Shown here: piece by piece, positions 13,736-26,000 of the stretch
How positions within the stretch are numbered: position 1 is the first letter of the stretch
How the letters are laid out: every line of letters starts with the position of its first letter
NCBI GenBank assembly: GCA_036583965.1
Contig: JAZBQD010000019.1
Span: forward strand, 17,437,585 to 17,501,584
DNA length: 64,000 nucleotides
Direction: 5' to 3'
DNA from: Prunella strophiata
Lineage: Eukaryota > Chordata > Aves > Passeriformes > Prunellidae
Translations under genes and position numbers: made by a program
Notes under the pieces: generated by a model
Databases searched by the model: none
What the model was told of the DNA's origin: nothing
What the model saw: only the letters and a program-made list of their open reading frames with translations

Positions 13736-16700
13736 GTAGCTGACCTCAGATGATTCAATGCTTTGTTTGTGTGTTTCTGCAAGTTCCATTGTTTATAAAA
13801 AGGAGTAACTAAAGAACCCCCCCCAGACTCATATGCAAGGTATAGGCAAGCTGTTACAGGTGATAAAGTTTTAGTATTGTCTGTGACCACCCATAAAAAA
13901 CTACTTAAAACAGGAGAATATGTGTAGGAGAGTGGAGCAAGCAACATTATGACTTTCTTGGTAACTTGAAATACCAATGAGTAAAAGATAAGCAATAGCA
14001 TTTTAAACAGACCAGCAGACCAACTTTGGCATCTAATCTTAAATCTTCCTGAGTGCTTGCCAGGTAAATAGTTTAAATTTTGTTATGTAATATATTTTCC
14101 AAGTTTTGATACTAGTATGCTAATTCTGCCTCATGTAAATGAAGGAATTAGTTCTGAGTTGGTTCTGTTTTAGGAGTGATACTCTTCATTTGGAGGAGCA
14201 TGATACTAACATGAGGGATGGGTAGTTGAACTTATAAGAGTAAGGCATGTTCTTGTCACCACTGTCTGCCAATGAGCAGCATAGAGCTGGCCTTTGAGCA
14301 GTGTTCCTGGTTGTACAGGTTCTCTCTCCTTGGATATTGAAAAACATCTCTGCCCCTGCCATTGTAGTGCTGATTCAACACAACATCAGTGGTCACAACA
14401 GGCTTGCATTTTCTAGCCTTGGTGAATTTTGCAGTCATGAACCACTTCTTTCCCATAGTGCCAGCACAACGTTTGCAAACCTTCAAGGGCAGAGGTATAT
14501 TTAGTGAAGTATGTGTAATCTGTGTTGTATAGTGGGATGGCTTTGAAGTCACTTGGCAGGTTTCTTTGCTTAGTACAAGAAAGTTATTTAAGCAAGTCAT
14601 TCTCTCCTGAGGTGGATTGTGGAGTGATTATTGCATTCCTCTCAGTGCACTTCAGAGCTGAAGACAGGGTGTCATAAGGTGCAACTCAGAAAGTATTTTA
14701 CTTGCCTTCTTTCTGCTTCTCAATTTCCTCATGAAAATACCTCACTTTTCTTGTTAAATATATTTTTTCATAGGATGAGAAAAGGGGAATTTGTGTTTAG
14801 GAGGAATTCCTGATGATAGTTTGCTGTTCCTGGGAACCAACCAGAAACTTGTTTTAGTCATGGTTTCCAGAATTGCTCTGTGTGACTGCAGTGTCAGGTG
14901 GCGAGTGAAGGACCCTGCTCTTTTTGTGGGTAGACTCTTCCATCATGCCTTGTTCTCTTGGCTGCTTTTGCAGGTGCTTGCTGCCTGACAGCCTTGGGTG
15001 TGCTCTCACCACCCCCAGAGGCTTCCTGCACAAGCAGACAAGAGTGTCAGCAAGGTGGCTGATGGCTTTGTGCTGCTACATTAGATGTGGCACAGTCACA
15101 GCAGTTGAGAAATGTCCTCCTGGTCTAAAACAATTATCTTTTTCAGATTCTGGTCCTGGATGTAGTTACTCAAACAGTTGTTTTAAATTCTGTGGTGACA
15201 TGCATAGTTCTGTCATACAATTCTTTTTGCTCCTGTAGAAACCCTTCTGTGATCATATTGAACAATTGGACCTGTAGAAGCTGTTGAGCATTCCCATGGA
15301 TGAGCATGGTAGCAAATCTGTGTGGAAGGTTTGCTTCGAGCCTGCTGTTGCAGCATAACTGGACACAATGAGCTCAGGATAAATATTTCTTTAAAGTGAG
15401 AACCTTTAATACCCAGTAATCTCTCCACTATTACTTGCAAAGAGATCACCTGTTGTAACAGCAGTAGGTTTCAACAGTAGAGAGAAAACCTTTTGATGGT
15501 GAATTACTGACAACAAAAGATTCCTAATCACTGAAAAAGGTGATATTAATGATATTCACAGGTCCTGTGTTAACAACTGCAGCAACCTTCACTGAGTTAG
15601 GCAGGGACAGATGTCACAGTGATGTGATTTCAGTATTTGATAGCTTGGGGCTGCAGGTGTTAGTTGGTATTGCCCTTTTTTGAGTAATAGGAAATTTCTG
15701 CTTTTTCTCTTTGCTTTTATGGTTGGTGAACCCAATGTGACATACTTTTCAGGTGGTGTACATCTGCACCCCTTCAGTCTGTGTAGCTGCCTGATTCATG
15801 CTGCTGATCATTTTGGTGTAAGACAGCCTAGCCTTGACCACTCATGCCCTCCTGATCTGATAGTGGAGAAGTAAAGCACAGATCTACTCAGTGGGCAGCT
15901 GTTGTTTGGGAGTAGCAAGGGTCCTTAACTCCGAGCTGTGTTAAAACTCAGCCTGCTGGCATAGCTTAGGTGTGTGAGTGGAGCTGTGGAGTCACTCGTG
16001 GGTGTCTTGTTTAGGTTTCTCTCCTCCCAGCCTCCAGGCCCCTGTGTTGGTGCCCAGCCTCTCAGTGTCTCTGGTTTCCCATGCACAGCCTGGCCTTTCC
16101 CTCAGGGCTGGCTGCCAGCCTTACTGCCCAGCTCACCCCAGCCCCTGTAGCCCTGCTCTGTGTCATGCTGGTTTTGCCATTTGTCTTACAAGCTGCTTTC
16201 TGTCCAGCCAGAGTCCTGGTTTTCCTTTTTCAGTGTGCTGTTTCATGAGGTGCATCAGGATGTCACCAAGGCTCTTGCTAGGAAGGTAACAGCTCCTATT
16301 CCCTTCCCTGTGTCCCCACATCCCTCCTCTGCTTTGCCACAGCTATCTGGATGCTTGTCACACCCTTCATGTGAGCCAGCTTAATGAATGTAAATTACAT
16401 CAAATTGTGTGAGAAAAACAGTTTTCTTTGAGGAAAATGACTGAAATGGGCTTATGGAAGAAGGCCCAGGCACATGCAAGGCATCACAGAGGAAAAAAAA
16501 ATCTCCCTTTTGGCAGATTTCCTTTAGGGTTCAGTTCCCTAAGGGGCCCATCTTGGTGGTGATGCTGGTGCAGGAGATATATTCAAAGTGAATATGTTAC
16601 CAGAGCTTCAGAAGGGAAAATCTGGAAATGCCAACATCTCTCTGAGCCCATGTTTTGTGGTTTCTGTATCTGCTCTCTTCCCAAAGCTTTGTTTTGGCAA

Positions 16701-18172
16701 GACTTGTTTTTATGGCAGTGAAAAGAAAACTCTGTGAAAAAGGTTGTGTTCCTAACACCTTTCAAGAATGTGCTAAAATAACCAGGCAAAAAAAATTCTT
16801 CAAATAAACAATATCTGGAATTTTTATATAGATGGATGTAGCCAGTGCAGTACCAAAATCTGACCATGCAAACCCAATACAATGGGTTGTGTACTTTTTC
16901 CCAGCCACAATTCTTTTAGTTGAGCTTTGGGCAGACAGTAGCTGATAGGTGAGGCCAGGCAGGTAGTTGCAAGGTATATGCAGACAAAATCTTTATAATG
17001 AGGAGTTTTACTAGTGGATAATGCTATTAATTCCCAACTATAACAACTGAAAGAGCTGACAAGCAGAATTTTAATTATTTTAAAATTTCAATATTTTTTC
17101 AACTCTACTAAAAACTGACCAAATGTAATACTAATAGGTTGTGTAAAGTAGTATTTAAAAACTTCTATATGCAGTCCATTGGAAGGAAAAACAAGTGAAT
17201 ATTGAGTGTATCATGTACCTTTTCATGGCAATGCACTGACTTTAGTTGCTGGGAGGGAATCAGAATTGGATATTTGAGATAGGAGACAACAAATTTGTAA
17301 ATAAATTGGGAGTTAGTACACAGTATTGTGCACAATCTGCATATATATTGATGTAAAAAGGAGTAGCAATTTCTCCATATAAAAGATAATCAGGATTTTT
17401 TTTTTAATTAAGTATTCAGTCAAACTTTCATGGGGTAACTCTATATTTTCTTTCTCTCTCCATTAGCACCTCTGAAGTAGTTTACTCTCAACTATAGTTT
17501 ACTCTTGGAACCACATGAAAAGGACTTGTAATAACATTCCCCAATTTTTAATCACCTCACCAGGAATCAGTGGAGAAGCTGTAACCTGTGTTTGGCAGGA
17601 AGGAGGTGGCTGTGCCTGGCCCTGGGAGGAGGTGGCCTGTGGGGAGGTCTGAAAGCACTCCAAGTGCTGAGGAGATCTGGGGGCTCTTATCCACTCCTCA
17701 GTCACTTGTTGCCTGGGAGACAAATGTAATACAGAGATTTTTTTTTTTTTGACCCTTCCTTGCTGGTTTTTGATTGGAGTCACTATTGACTTTTGGCTTG
17801 GAGGAGGTAGTGAAGCAGCATGCCAAGTGTCATAAGATGGAAATTAATCACTAACCGAGGGGTCTGAGTTCCAGTGATTTCCTTTCCCGTGATTGCTCTG
17901 TATATGGGAAGACTAATGACACATCTGAACAGACAGTTAACAGAGCTCTTCACACCTCCCGACAGTCAAGAAGGTTTCTTAACCAGATGTCACTTCAGTT
18001 TTCCTTTTTATTCATGCTCTGTTATGTGATTGTGGAAAAACAAAAATAACTGTCTTAAAAGAGAACATTGCAAAGTTGGCAAGCTTTGCCTTAAATTACA
18101 TTTGTTTTTGCTGGTAAATTATAAGTCAGCTCAGTTGCAGTGAAAATATAGCAAATATGCCTTCCTAGTGTG
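13736..18172. other. FOXN3: FOXN3 intron, no recognised feature
   Basis: Unique-looking intron. The stretch around 15,980-16,390 is GC-richer and pyrimidine-biased but contains hardly any CpG and no recognisable exon. Confidence 0.55.
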
Positions 18173-18217
18173 TTTTTTTTTTTTTTTTTTTTTTTTTTTT
18201 TGTTTTGTTTTTTTTTT
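18173..18217. repeat. Poly(T) tract
   Basis: A run of 29 T (18173-18201) is followed by G-interrupted T runs to 18217. It could be the reversed poly(A) tail of an old retroposed sequence, but no source sequence is recognisable on the adjoining side. Confidence 0.95.
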
Positions 18218-20480
18218 AACGAGTAGGGTACTTCTCAATATTTTTTGTGAGAGTTCCTGTTTTTCAGTGGGATTATTTTTGGCTTTTGCAAGAATATGGG
18301 CAAGCCACACAAATTTATCTTAACAGTAATGAAAGGTTTTGAAGTCACTCTTCAGTAGTGACTTCATATTGTAAGGCCCTAAGCTTAAACTAACTGATGG
18401 GTTTTGGGGAGTAATCTCTTCCACGTAGATGAAAAGGCTGTCTTGGAAGTAAATGAAAAAACAGAGAAGTTTGAAAACAATATGTTGTGTTCCAGTAAGT
18501 ACAAATAAGGTAGATGGTATTTAAGTGTAGCTTTTTTTATAAGCTTATCCCATGCTGTAAGAAGTAAGGAATCCAGAAAGGTTTTCTGCTGAAAAATTTT
18601 CCTAGTTTTGCTCATTGCTTGCTTAAAAGGAAATTTTGTGTTCTTAGTCTGGGTCTTGGATAGAGCCTGGAAGTGGAATTTGGGATGTTTGGATTCTATT
18701 TTTGACTCTGTCCTTTGCCTAAAAATCACTTACTGAGCTTGTCATGTGTCTGGCTCATTGTCCCATATTTTAAGAGGGCTAAGCATAACAACTTCCTTAT
18801 TGCAGAGTAGTGTGAGAAGTGTGGTGCACAGCTTCCACAGCTGACAGCAGCACTGCATCTCTCAGCTGTTGACTGTAGTGCTCCACTGAGATGAGACCTG
18901 AAGAGGCTTGCTTGCTGCCTCTCTAGCCCCTTTAGTCTTGGGCTTTTTTGGCCATATCAGGGCCTTGCTTCATTTCAAGAGCTGGAAGATGTCTCTCCTT
19001 AGACTCTTCTGTGGCCTCCTAGTAGGGCACCTTTGGGCAGTAAAAGGATGGATGGGCTTGAACCCTGGAAGCCATCCTGAAGAGTCTTGACCCCATGCTC
19101 CTGTTCCACCAGAGCAGCATGCAGCCCTAGCCCTGCTTCTTTCTGACAGAAGACTGTCACAGCTCCCAGTGGGTTGTGCTGGCTGCTTTCCTTTTCTTTC
19201 AGGCCAAGTCTCACATGGTGCTGGAAACTTTGTAGGTGCACATGCAGCCATCCAGTGACATTGGGGAAGACTTTACTTTTTCATTTATTTTTCATTTATT
19301 CTTGGGGAGGAGAATTTAGTGCAGATTTTCTCTTTGTAAGCACTTTGTGTGATGCACTGTGTATCCTAAAGCTGTCCATGGGGCAGAGGAGCACTTAGGA
19401 GGTGGTAGGGCAAAGATACAAGTTTTCAAAGGGAAACAGGTGTCTGGTTTTGGTCTTCTATATGGTTTAAGAAAATAATGTCCTTCTTCTGATGTGATTC
19501 TGTATGTGTGTGTGTGTGTGCTTGTTCTTTAACACGTTAACTGAGAGCTTTGTTTCACTGCTGGAAGTTGAAGCAGAGGAAAAGGGATGGTCGTGGGTTG
19601 AGAAGCAGCTAGAGGCAATAGCACAGCCTCCCCCACCTGTTCCAGAAAGCATCAACATTTACCAAAAAATCTTAGCATAATGCCTTGAAAGCCTGCCAGT
19701 TGAGTTCAGTCAAGAGTTAGGATTGGTGTTTGTTTTTATGTACTGATCAAGCAGATCAAGACTGCTCCTGAACTATCATTCCATATGCTTTCATAGTGAA
19801 GCTGAGGCAAAGTTTTCATATTTGTTTGAGAACTCACACAAAACAATCCAAAATATCCTCAGCCTGACCTCTGATGGGATTGAGACAAGAAATGAAATTG
19901 CACTGCTTGTAAGTGCAGAATAAACACTGAATTTTAGTGTAATCTTTGCCTTACAGATTAACTGCTGGTGTTGTTCCTTGTGTCCAGAAAGGGTAATTAC
20001 AATAACTGTTGTTTTAGCTGATCACAATTTCTCAACACCCTTAAATGGTTATACTCTGATTATACTGTGGGCTTTTTTTGGTTTTGGTTCATTGGTTTTG
20101 GTTCATTGTTTTGTTTTGGGGTTTTTTGGTATTTTTTCCCCCTCTGGGGAGAAAAGATGATTAATTTCCTCTTGTAGTATAATGGCATTGATGTCATGTG
20201 GGTTGGAGGATTAAGTCCTTATATTTTTAAAACAGTTGCTAGGGTGTTTAACCCTCTCCTTTTTAGCCTTGTTTCTGTTTGTATAACAGCAAAAGGAAAA
20301 GAAAACCACTTCCAAAAACAAGATACTTCTCTTCAGAGTTTCTGTTTAACAGTTAACTGTAGCTTCTTATTTTTCCAATATGAGGTGATTGGAAAATTGC
20401 CAGATATTATTAAATCATATTAACCAGTAACAAGAGAGAGGGGGGAAAGAGCAACCAAACACTCATTCTTTTTTTCCCTC
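18218..20480. other. FOXN3: FOXN3 intron, no recognised feature except a short (TG)8 run
   Basis: Unique-looking intron. A (TG)8 run lies at 19505-19520 and a 14-bp unit ggttttggttcatt is repeated in tandem near 20,080-20,110. No coding or RNA gene is supported. Confidence 0.55.
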
Positions 20481-20674
20481 AGAATTGTGATTTAAATCAT
20501 ACAGTCATAATACATTATTAATGGAGCAATAATCTCTGGCAAGCAAGTTATATTTGCTTCTCTCAGACAAAAAACCCAAACCCACTGCTTTTCCTGACAA
20601 AAACTGCTAAATAACTACGGCTGTGCCATTAGATCAAATATTTGATTTTTTTTTTAATTCTTTTCTCTTTGCAG

Positions 20675-20811
20675 AGTATTGGAAAGGGGTCCTTGTGGTG
20701 TATAGACCCAGAATATAGACAAAATCTTATTCAGGCTTTGAAAAAGACACCCTATCACCCATATTCGCATGTGTTCAATACACCTCCCACATCTCCTCAG
20801 GCATATCAAAG
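20675..20811 (+). CDS. FOXN3: FOXN3 internal exon A: end of forkhead domain and start of linker
   Basis: This 137-nt exon begins in phase 0 and encodes 45 full codons plus two bases. It starts [14 protein letters not shown], the strand S3/wing 2 part of the forkhead (winged-helix) DNA-binding domain of the FOXN2/FOXN3 group, then a basic helix-like stretch ([10 protein letters not shown]) and linker [21 protein letters not shown]. The linker after ALKK distinguishes FOXN3 from FOXN2, whose sequence differs here. The acceptor is a T-rich tract ending in gcag at 20671-20674; the donor is AG|GTAAGA at 20811/20812. Compared with human FOXN3 as remembered (YHPHPHVF, PPTCPQ), this protein has YS for PH and S for C, consistent with a bird orthologue. 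FOXN3 is a nuclear transcriptional repressor. There is no stop or frameshift. Identification is from recall of the family. Confidence 0.95.
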
Positions 20812-21469
20812 GTAAGAACTAGCTGCATTTTACAACTCTAAATGTTTTCCTGCGGTGTTGGGTATGTTTCTGGGTAAGACACTAAATGTAACGGAGTGAT
20901 GCAGTTTGGATCGTGCGGGAAGCCCGGGAGTGCCGGTGGTGGCCCTGGCCTTTTCAGCGTGTCCAGGGCACCTTGTACCTGCTCGTGCCCCTGCTGGCAT
21001 CACTGGCATCAGCGGCTCCTCCGAGCAGAGCCTGCAGCCTTCCTGCAGCAGCAGAGGAGCGCCTGAAATAAAAATGCAGATAAGCTAATGGAGAGCTCTG
21101 AAGTGCCCACTTATCCCATTTGGTGAAGGCACTGATTCCCTCACTCACTCAGAGGAGATGGGCCCATTCTTTTCCTGGGAGAGCTGAGGGCCGATGTTGC
21201 CTGTGCAGCCACCAGGCTGAGCTGGTGCCCAGGTGGCTTGAGCAGCCCTTGGTGCTGGGTGAGCACCTGTGGTGGCCCTTAGGATTAGCCTGGATTTTCT
21301 CCTTCAGTGAAACAGACATGGGGTGGAGTTTTTCTCTTCGTTTTGCGTTTTTTGATCTGGCATTCATTTACGACCTAGTGTTAGCAAAGAGACATACTCT
21401 ATGGCTGCCATCCACAAAGCAGGAAAGCAGGCGCTGAGGTTTAGCAGAACTGCTTTCTCCTCGATGCTG

Positions 21470-21938
21470 GCAAGGGCCGGGAGTGCGGCTCATGGCCCTC
21501 AGCACGGGGAAGGTGTGATGGCCGGCCGCAGCAGGGCCCGCAGCAGCAGCACCGGGGCTGAGCGGTGACGCTGACGGCTCTCGCGGTGGCTGAGGTGGTT
21601 TTTATTATTTCTCCGCGTTCGCGCTGAGGCTGGCGGCCAGGGCGGGCGGCGTGATGTCGCCGTGGTGACGGGGCGTCTCCCGGCAACGCGCGGGCCGGGC
21701 GGCGCTGCCGCGTCACGGGCCCGCGGGGCTCGGCCGCGCCGTTGCCGCGGAAACGGCGATCCCGGCACGGCTGGGAATGGAGACCTGGGCCCGCTGCTGT
21801 GTCGGGGATCGCCCCGCTGGCCGGGGATGCCCCTGCCCCTCTGGATTTTATTCTGGAAACCAGGGCGTGACCTGGGGTGCGGGGTCCCGAGGCGGCGCAG
21901 CTCGGCTGTCCCGGTGCTCCGTGGGGTGCTGGGGAAGC
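21470..21938. promoter_or_regulatory. Intronic CpG island, candidate internal or antisense promoter
   Basis: This is the only strongly CpG-rich part of the window, with dense runs such as gcgcgggccgggcggcgctg and ccgcggggctcggccgcgcc. It starts about 0.65 kb downstream of FOXN3 exon A, and flanking DNA quickly returns to AT-rich intron. It holds RFX-like half-sites (GGCAAC at 21682-21687, GTTGCC at 21741-21746) and CRE-like half-sites (TGACG near 21666, CGTCA near 21711). No TATA box or exon with a convincing reading frame was identified, so direction is unknown. CpG islands of this kind in birds usually mark promoters; that is inference here. Alternatives are a GC-rich tandem-repeat remnant or a methylated gene-body island. 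Confidence 0.7.
21741..21754. promoter_or_regulatory. RFX X-box-like inverted motif
   Basis: GTTGCC-GC-GGAAAC is close to the RFX-family X-box, an inverted pair of GTNRCC and RGYAAC half-sites with a short spacer. The first half-site fits and the second has one mismatch (A where C/T is expected). It sits in the densest part of the CpG island. RFX factors control ciliary and other promoters; the function here is unproven. Confidence 0.35.
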
Positions 21939-22482
21939 ACTGTCCCTAGTACCACCTGTGGAAGTACCCCCCACTACTGTGCTCTGCAGAAGGACAGATA
22001 AATAATTTAGATGGTGGATTAAAACTGTAATTTGTGCATTTGAACAAAGCATGTTTCCTGGCCCATGCTTTATTGTTACTGCTGCCTTTTTAAGAGTATT
22101 TTAATTATGCTTATACAGATTTATTGATAAATTCTCATATTGAATAGAAGTGTAATGGACATCTGACATAGAAATGGAGAGATTTTGATCCCTTCTAATC
22201 CCCACAAACAAAAAAACATCCAGCATACACATGCAGTTGAAAACCAGAGGACTCCCATTTTTTTATGGCTGAAGTGCCTGTTGACTCAATGGGCTGGGTT
22301 TGCCAGAGCCTCTGTGTAATTTGGTGGCAGATGTTGGCAGCAGGAGCAACGACATGGGCAGCTCTTCTAGGCTAGGCTGGAGGAAGCAATGCAGCAGCAC
22401 TGCTGTGGGCAGTCCTTGCAGGGACAAATCCTTAGAGACACCCTGTCTGGGTGTCAGGGAGCACACAGGGGCATAGCTACTC

Positions 22483-23015
22483 TGTGTCCTGCACAGCCGT
22501 GTGCCCCCTGCTCCCCTGTCCTCATCCTGCAGTGCTGTGTGCCCCCTGCTCCCCTGTCCTCATCCTGCAGTGCTGTGTGCCCCCTGCTCCCCTGTCCTCA
22601 TCCTGCAGTGCTGTGTGCCCGCTGCTCCCCTGTCCTCATCCTGCACAGCCCTGTGCCCCCTGCTCCCCTGTCCTCATCCTGCAGTGCTGTGTGCCCCCTG
22701 CTCCCCTGTCCTCATCCTGCAGTGCTGTGTGCCCGCTGCTCCCCTGTCCTCATCCTGCAGTGCTGTGTGCCCCCTGCTCCCCTGTCCTCATCCTGCAGTG
22801 CTGTGTGCCCCCTGCTCCCCTGTCTCATCCTGCAGTGCTGTGTGCCCCCTGCTCCCCTGTCCCTCATCCTGCACAGCCTGGGTGCCCCCTGCTAGCCCCT
22901 GTCCTCGATCCTGCAGTGCTGTGTGCCCCTGCTCCCCTGTCCTCATCCTGCAGTGCTGTGTGCCCCCTGCTCCCCTGTCCTCATCCTGCAGTGCTGTGTG
23001 CCCGCTGCTGCTCCG
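22483..23015. repeat. 38-bp GC-rich minisatellite, about 13.5 copies
   Basis: Copies start at 22501, 22539, 22577, 22615, 22653, 22691, 22729, 22767 and 22805 with strict 38-bp spacing, then continue with small indels to about 23015. The unit begins gtgccccctgctcccctgtc and ends with agtgctgt. Two recurring variants exist: cccG-ctg (copies at 22615, 22729 and 22997) and a gcacagcc ending (22645 and about 22870). Because 38 is not a multiple of three and the unit has no stop in any plus-strand frame, it reads open in all three frames, giving long Cys/Pro/Leu-rich artefactual proteins. The minus strand has G-runs (GGGGAGCAGGGGG) in most copies. Confidence 0.95.
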
Positions 23016-26000
23016 TGCTTGCTGTGTGTGGCAAAGGATGCCTGCAGAGTCACAGGCAGAGGTTGTGCTGCCCTCTCCAATGGGGTGTGTGTCCAAAACC
23101 TCATAACCTGTTTTTATCAGTGGGAGAAGAGAGGTGGTGCCATACAGTATTGGGATTTAAGAAGCGGGTTTCAATTGCTACCTGCTTCCACCACTGCCCA
23201 GTGTAGCTGAGCAAGGGAGAAGCAGGAGTTTAGCGAAACAGTGACAAGCGAGTCCCAAAACTGAAAGGGAAGGTTGTTCTCCTTGCAGCCCATGGGATGT
23301 CTGAGCTGCTGCTACACTGCTTGTGCTGCCAAGTGCTTTGGAGTCTTCCTTGTAATGACTGCATCATAAAACAAAGAGCTTGTGTGGTTAAAGGAATAAA
23401 TGCCTTGCAAATACAGCGAAGGCCAGGTTGTATATGAAGAAATTGTGGTCTCACTGTTACTCTTAGTTGGCTATCTTTCAGCATTTCCACTGTTAAATAA
23501 GACTTAATATCCCCATAGTATTCTTAAATATTTATTCATTCTGTTGCTAATGACTGGTGAAACATCAACATGAAGCTGGTCTAGGCTATCAGTGACTTTT
23601 GAATTAATTCTGGATTGGCAGTTACATGGTAATTTTCTGAATATATTTCCGATATATTCTCAACGAGTTGAACATTCCCTGTGCATTTGGAAAAAAACAG
23701 TAATCCCATGTGTAAGTGATTGCTTTCTCATGTGTACAAAGACTTCAGTAGGGGTAGAAAATGTAAATCCACTCCACCATAGTCAGATCTCCAGAGCAAT
23801 ACATTGTCATAGTAACAGATTCCACGGGGAATTTTTCTTATGGTGAAGACAGTACATCTAGAAAAAATCCTTGGGTGGCAGAGGTTTTGCTGTCCGTCTT
23901 ATGTAATGGAAGTCCACAACTAAGAGAAGCTATGTCACTTAATATTAATTAAATATATCTGGAACCAGATAATTTGCCAATATAATTCCACAGGGGCAAT
24001 TTGACCTATTCCATGTCTTTATCAGATATTTTAAAAGAATAAAGATGCACAAGTGAATCTTGTGTTTTGTTTAGTATCTGCATAAGCAGCTTAGGGTTAA
24101 ATTGAGCACAGAGTGGACGGAATGCATTGTGAAAATATCCCAAGCACGATGATTACTGAATACACAAATTCTCCTGTTCCTGAACAGAGTTAATTACATC
24201 AGATAATTCAGTTTCATGACTTCAGTAGAGCATCCTGCATAAATGTGACAGGGGTGGATCTTCTATGAAGGAGTTTCATGATGTGAACCCATACATTTGG
24301 ATGGCTGAATGAGTGTTACACCAGTATCACCTGAGATAAAAATTACTCAAGCCATGACATCTGGACTACATTGGGTTCCATGTGTAGAAGACATTTTGGG
24401 GGAAAAGGTGACTTTGCTGTGTTTGTACATAAGGAGGAAATTCAGACTGCAGTTGTCTGAATTGCTGCTTCAGTTCAGGGCAAAGATTACCTGTAAGCCT
24501 GTAAGAAGAGAAGTAGAGTATCACAAGGTGAATTATTTAATTTTAATTGGCTTGGCCTGTGTGTTCTTAAAAATAATACTTGTAACAAACAAAACCCCTT
24601 GGGTTTTTATCTGGTTCTTCTAATTGAAGCATGTGTCATGAAGCATGTCATTTATGATGAATTTCAAGAACGAACTAACACTGATACACTTCATTACAAA
24701 GGAAAAGCTCTCCTTGGTGTCGGAAAGTAGGTATGTTAGACTAATGTGTTTCTTCTTAAATTGTACAATTATTTTGGCAATAGCAGCTTTGAAATATATT
24801 TATAGACACACACTTGGTTAAGTAACTGTACAAGTCAGTGCCCTGATACTTCATCTATGTGTTTTATTTCCAGATTTCTGACACTAACTGAAGTGTAGGT
24901 GGGATTTTCTCTTCTAGTAGTGCTTGGAGGAGGTCTTGAAATGGATTTGTTTCCCTGTGTGTATTACATGGGGCTATTTCTCAATTGTATTTTTCTTTGT
25001 ACTGCTGAAAACTATCAGGAATGTAATCTAAAATAACAGAAATTATTATTTTCACAGAGTAATAAAAATATTTGAACATTTGGGTGACTATCCAGGAATA
25101 TTGGCTTCATAGACTTGTGGATAATTATTTCATGGCTTTTCTTTTTTTTCAGTGTGTTTTCCTAATTGTAGTTTGTTAGAGCAGTGTCAAATGTTGACAG
25201 ATCTGTCCAGTAGCTGATGAAATTGCTGACATGCCCAAGATGGAAACTATAAAGGTGTTTGTATGTTTTTATGTTTCTTTCTTAAGCTGCCCCAGACTGC
25301 CTTTCCTTAAAGGCTTTGTTTGGTTCCTTGTTAATTTGCTCCTTCCCATTGGAACAGCTCCTTGGGTGAGCTTGGTTCTGCTTCAGGAGGGATTGAGACA
25401 CCGGACAGACCTGAACTAGATTTGTGCTTGGCTTTGGACATGCAGTCCACCTGTGCACATCATAGCATTTGTGTCAGAAAAAACACATCATCTGGCATCC
25501 ATCACTACATTTCAGCCAGGCTGCCCTCTGTAGAGAGGATTTGAGCCTTGCAGAGCTGGAGCCAACAGGAAGCTGTGTAACAGACACTAACCTGCAGCAC
25601 AGTTTTGGTGGTTGTAGGGCGTTCGGTGTACCTGGCATCTGCTGGTGCTTGTGGAGTGTGTGCTGCAGAGCCACCCTGCTGTGCCCCAGGCTCCCAGACA
25701 GTGCTGCAGCCTTGGTGATGGAGGAGAAACAGGCCCTGCAAGGAGTCAGCAGAAAATCACCTCTGCTGCTCATGTGGAGTCACTTCCCAGAACATTTCAT
25801 TTGAGTGTGCGTGGCTTCGTCATCTGGTTTTTCATTCCACTTCCCTTGTTGAAGTGTAGGTTACAGAGGTAGGCCAGTGGATCACAGAGAGCCTGCAGGT
25901 TCATGAGTGACCATATGTTTTATGAAACAGTGCTAGCCTGGGATTTGAAAAATTTGGAGTGGTTTCTGTTTTATTGAATTCAGTGTCTCTTTATGGCATT

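Noticed and set aside
21441..22052. 203-codon minus-strand open frame across the CpG island
   Set aside because: GC-rich DNA lacks stop codons by composition; the protein is low-complexity Arg/Pro/Ala with no domain.
22389..23210. Long Cys/Pro-rich open frames (up to 251 codons) over the minisatellite
   Set aside because: The 38-bp period cycles through all frames and the unit lacks stops; no start context, splice support or known domain.
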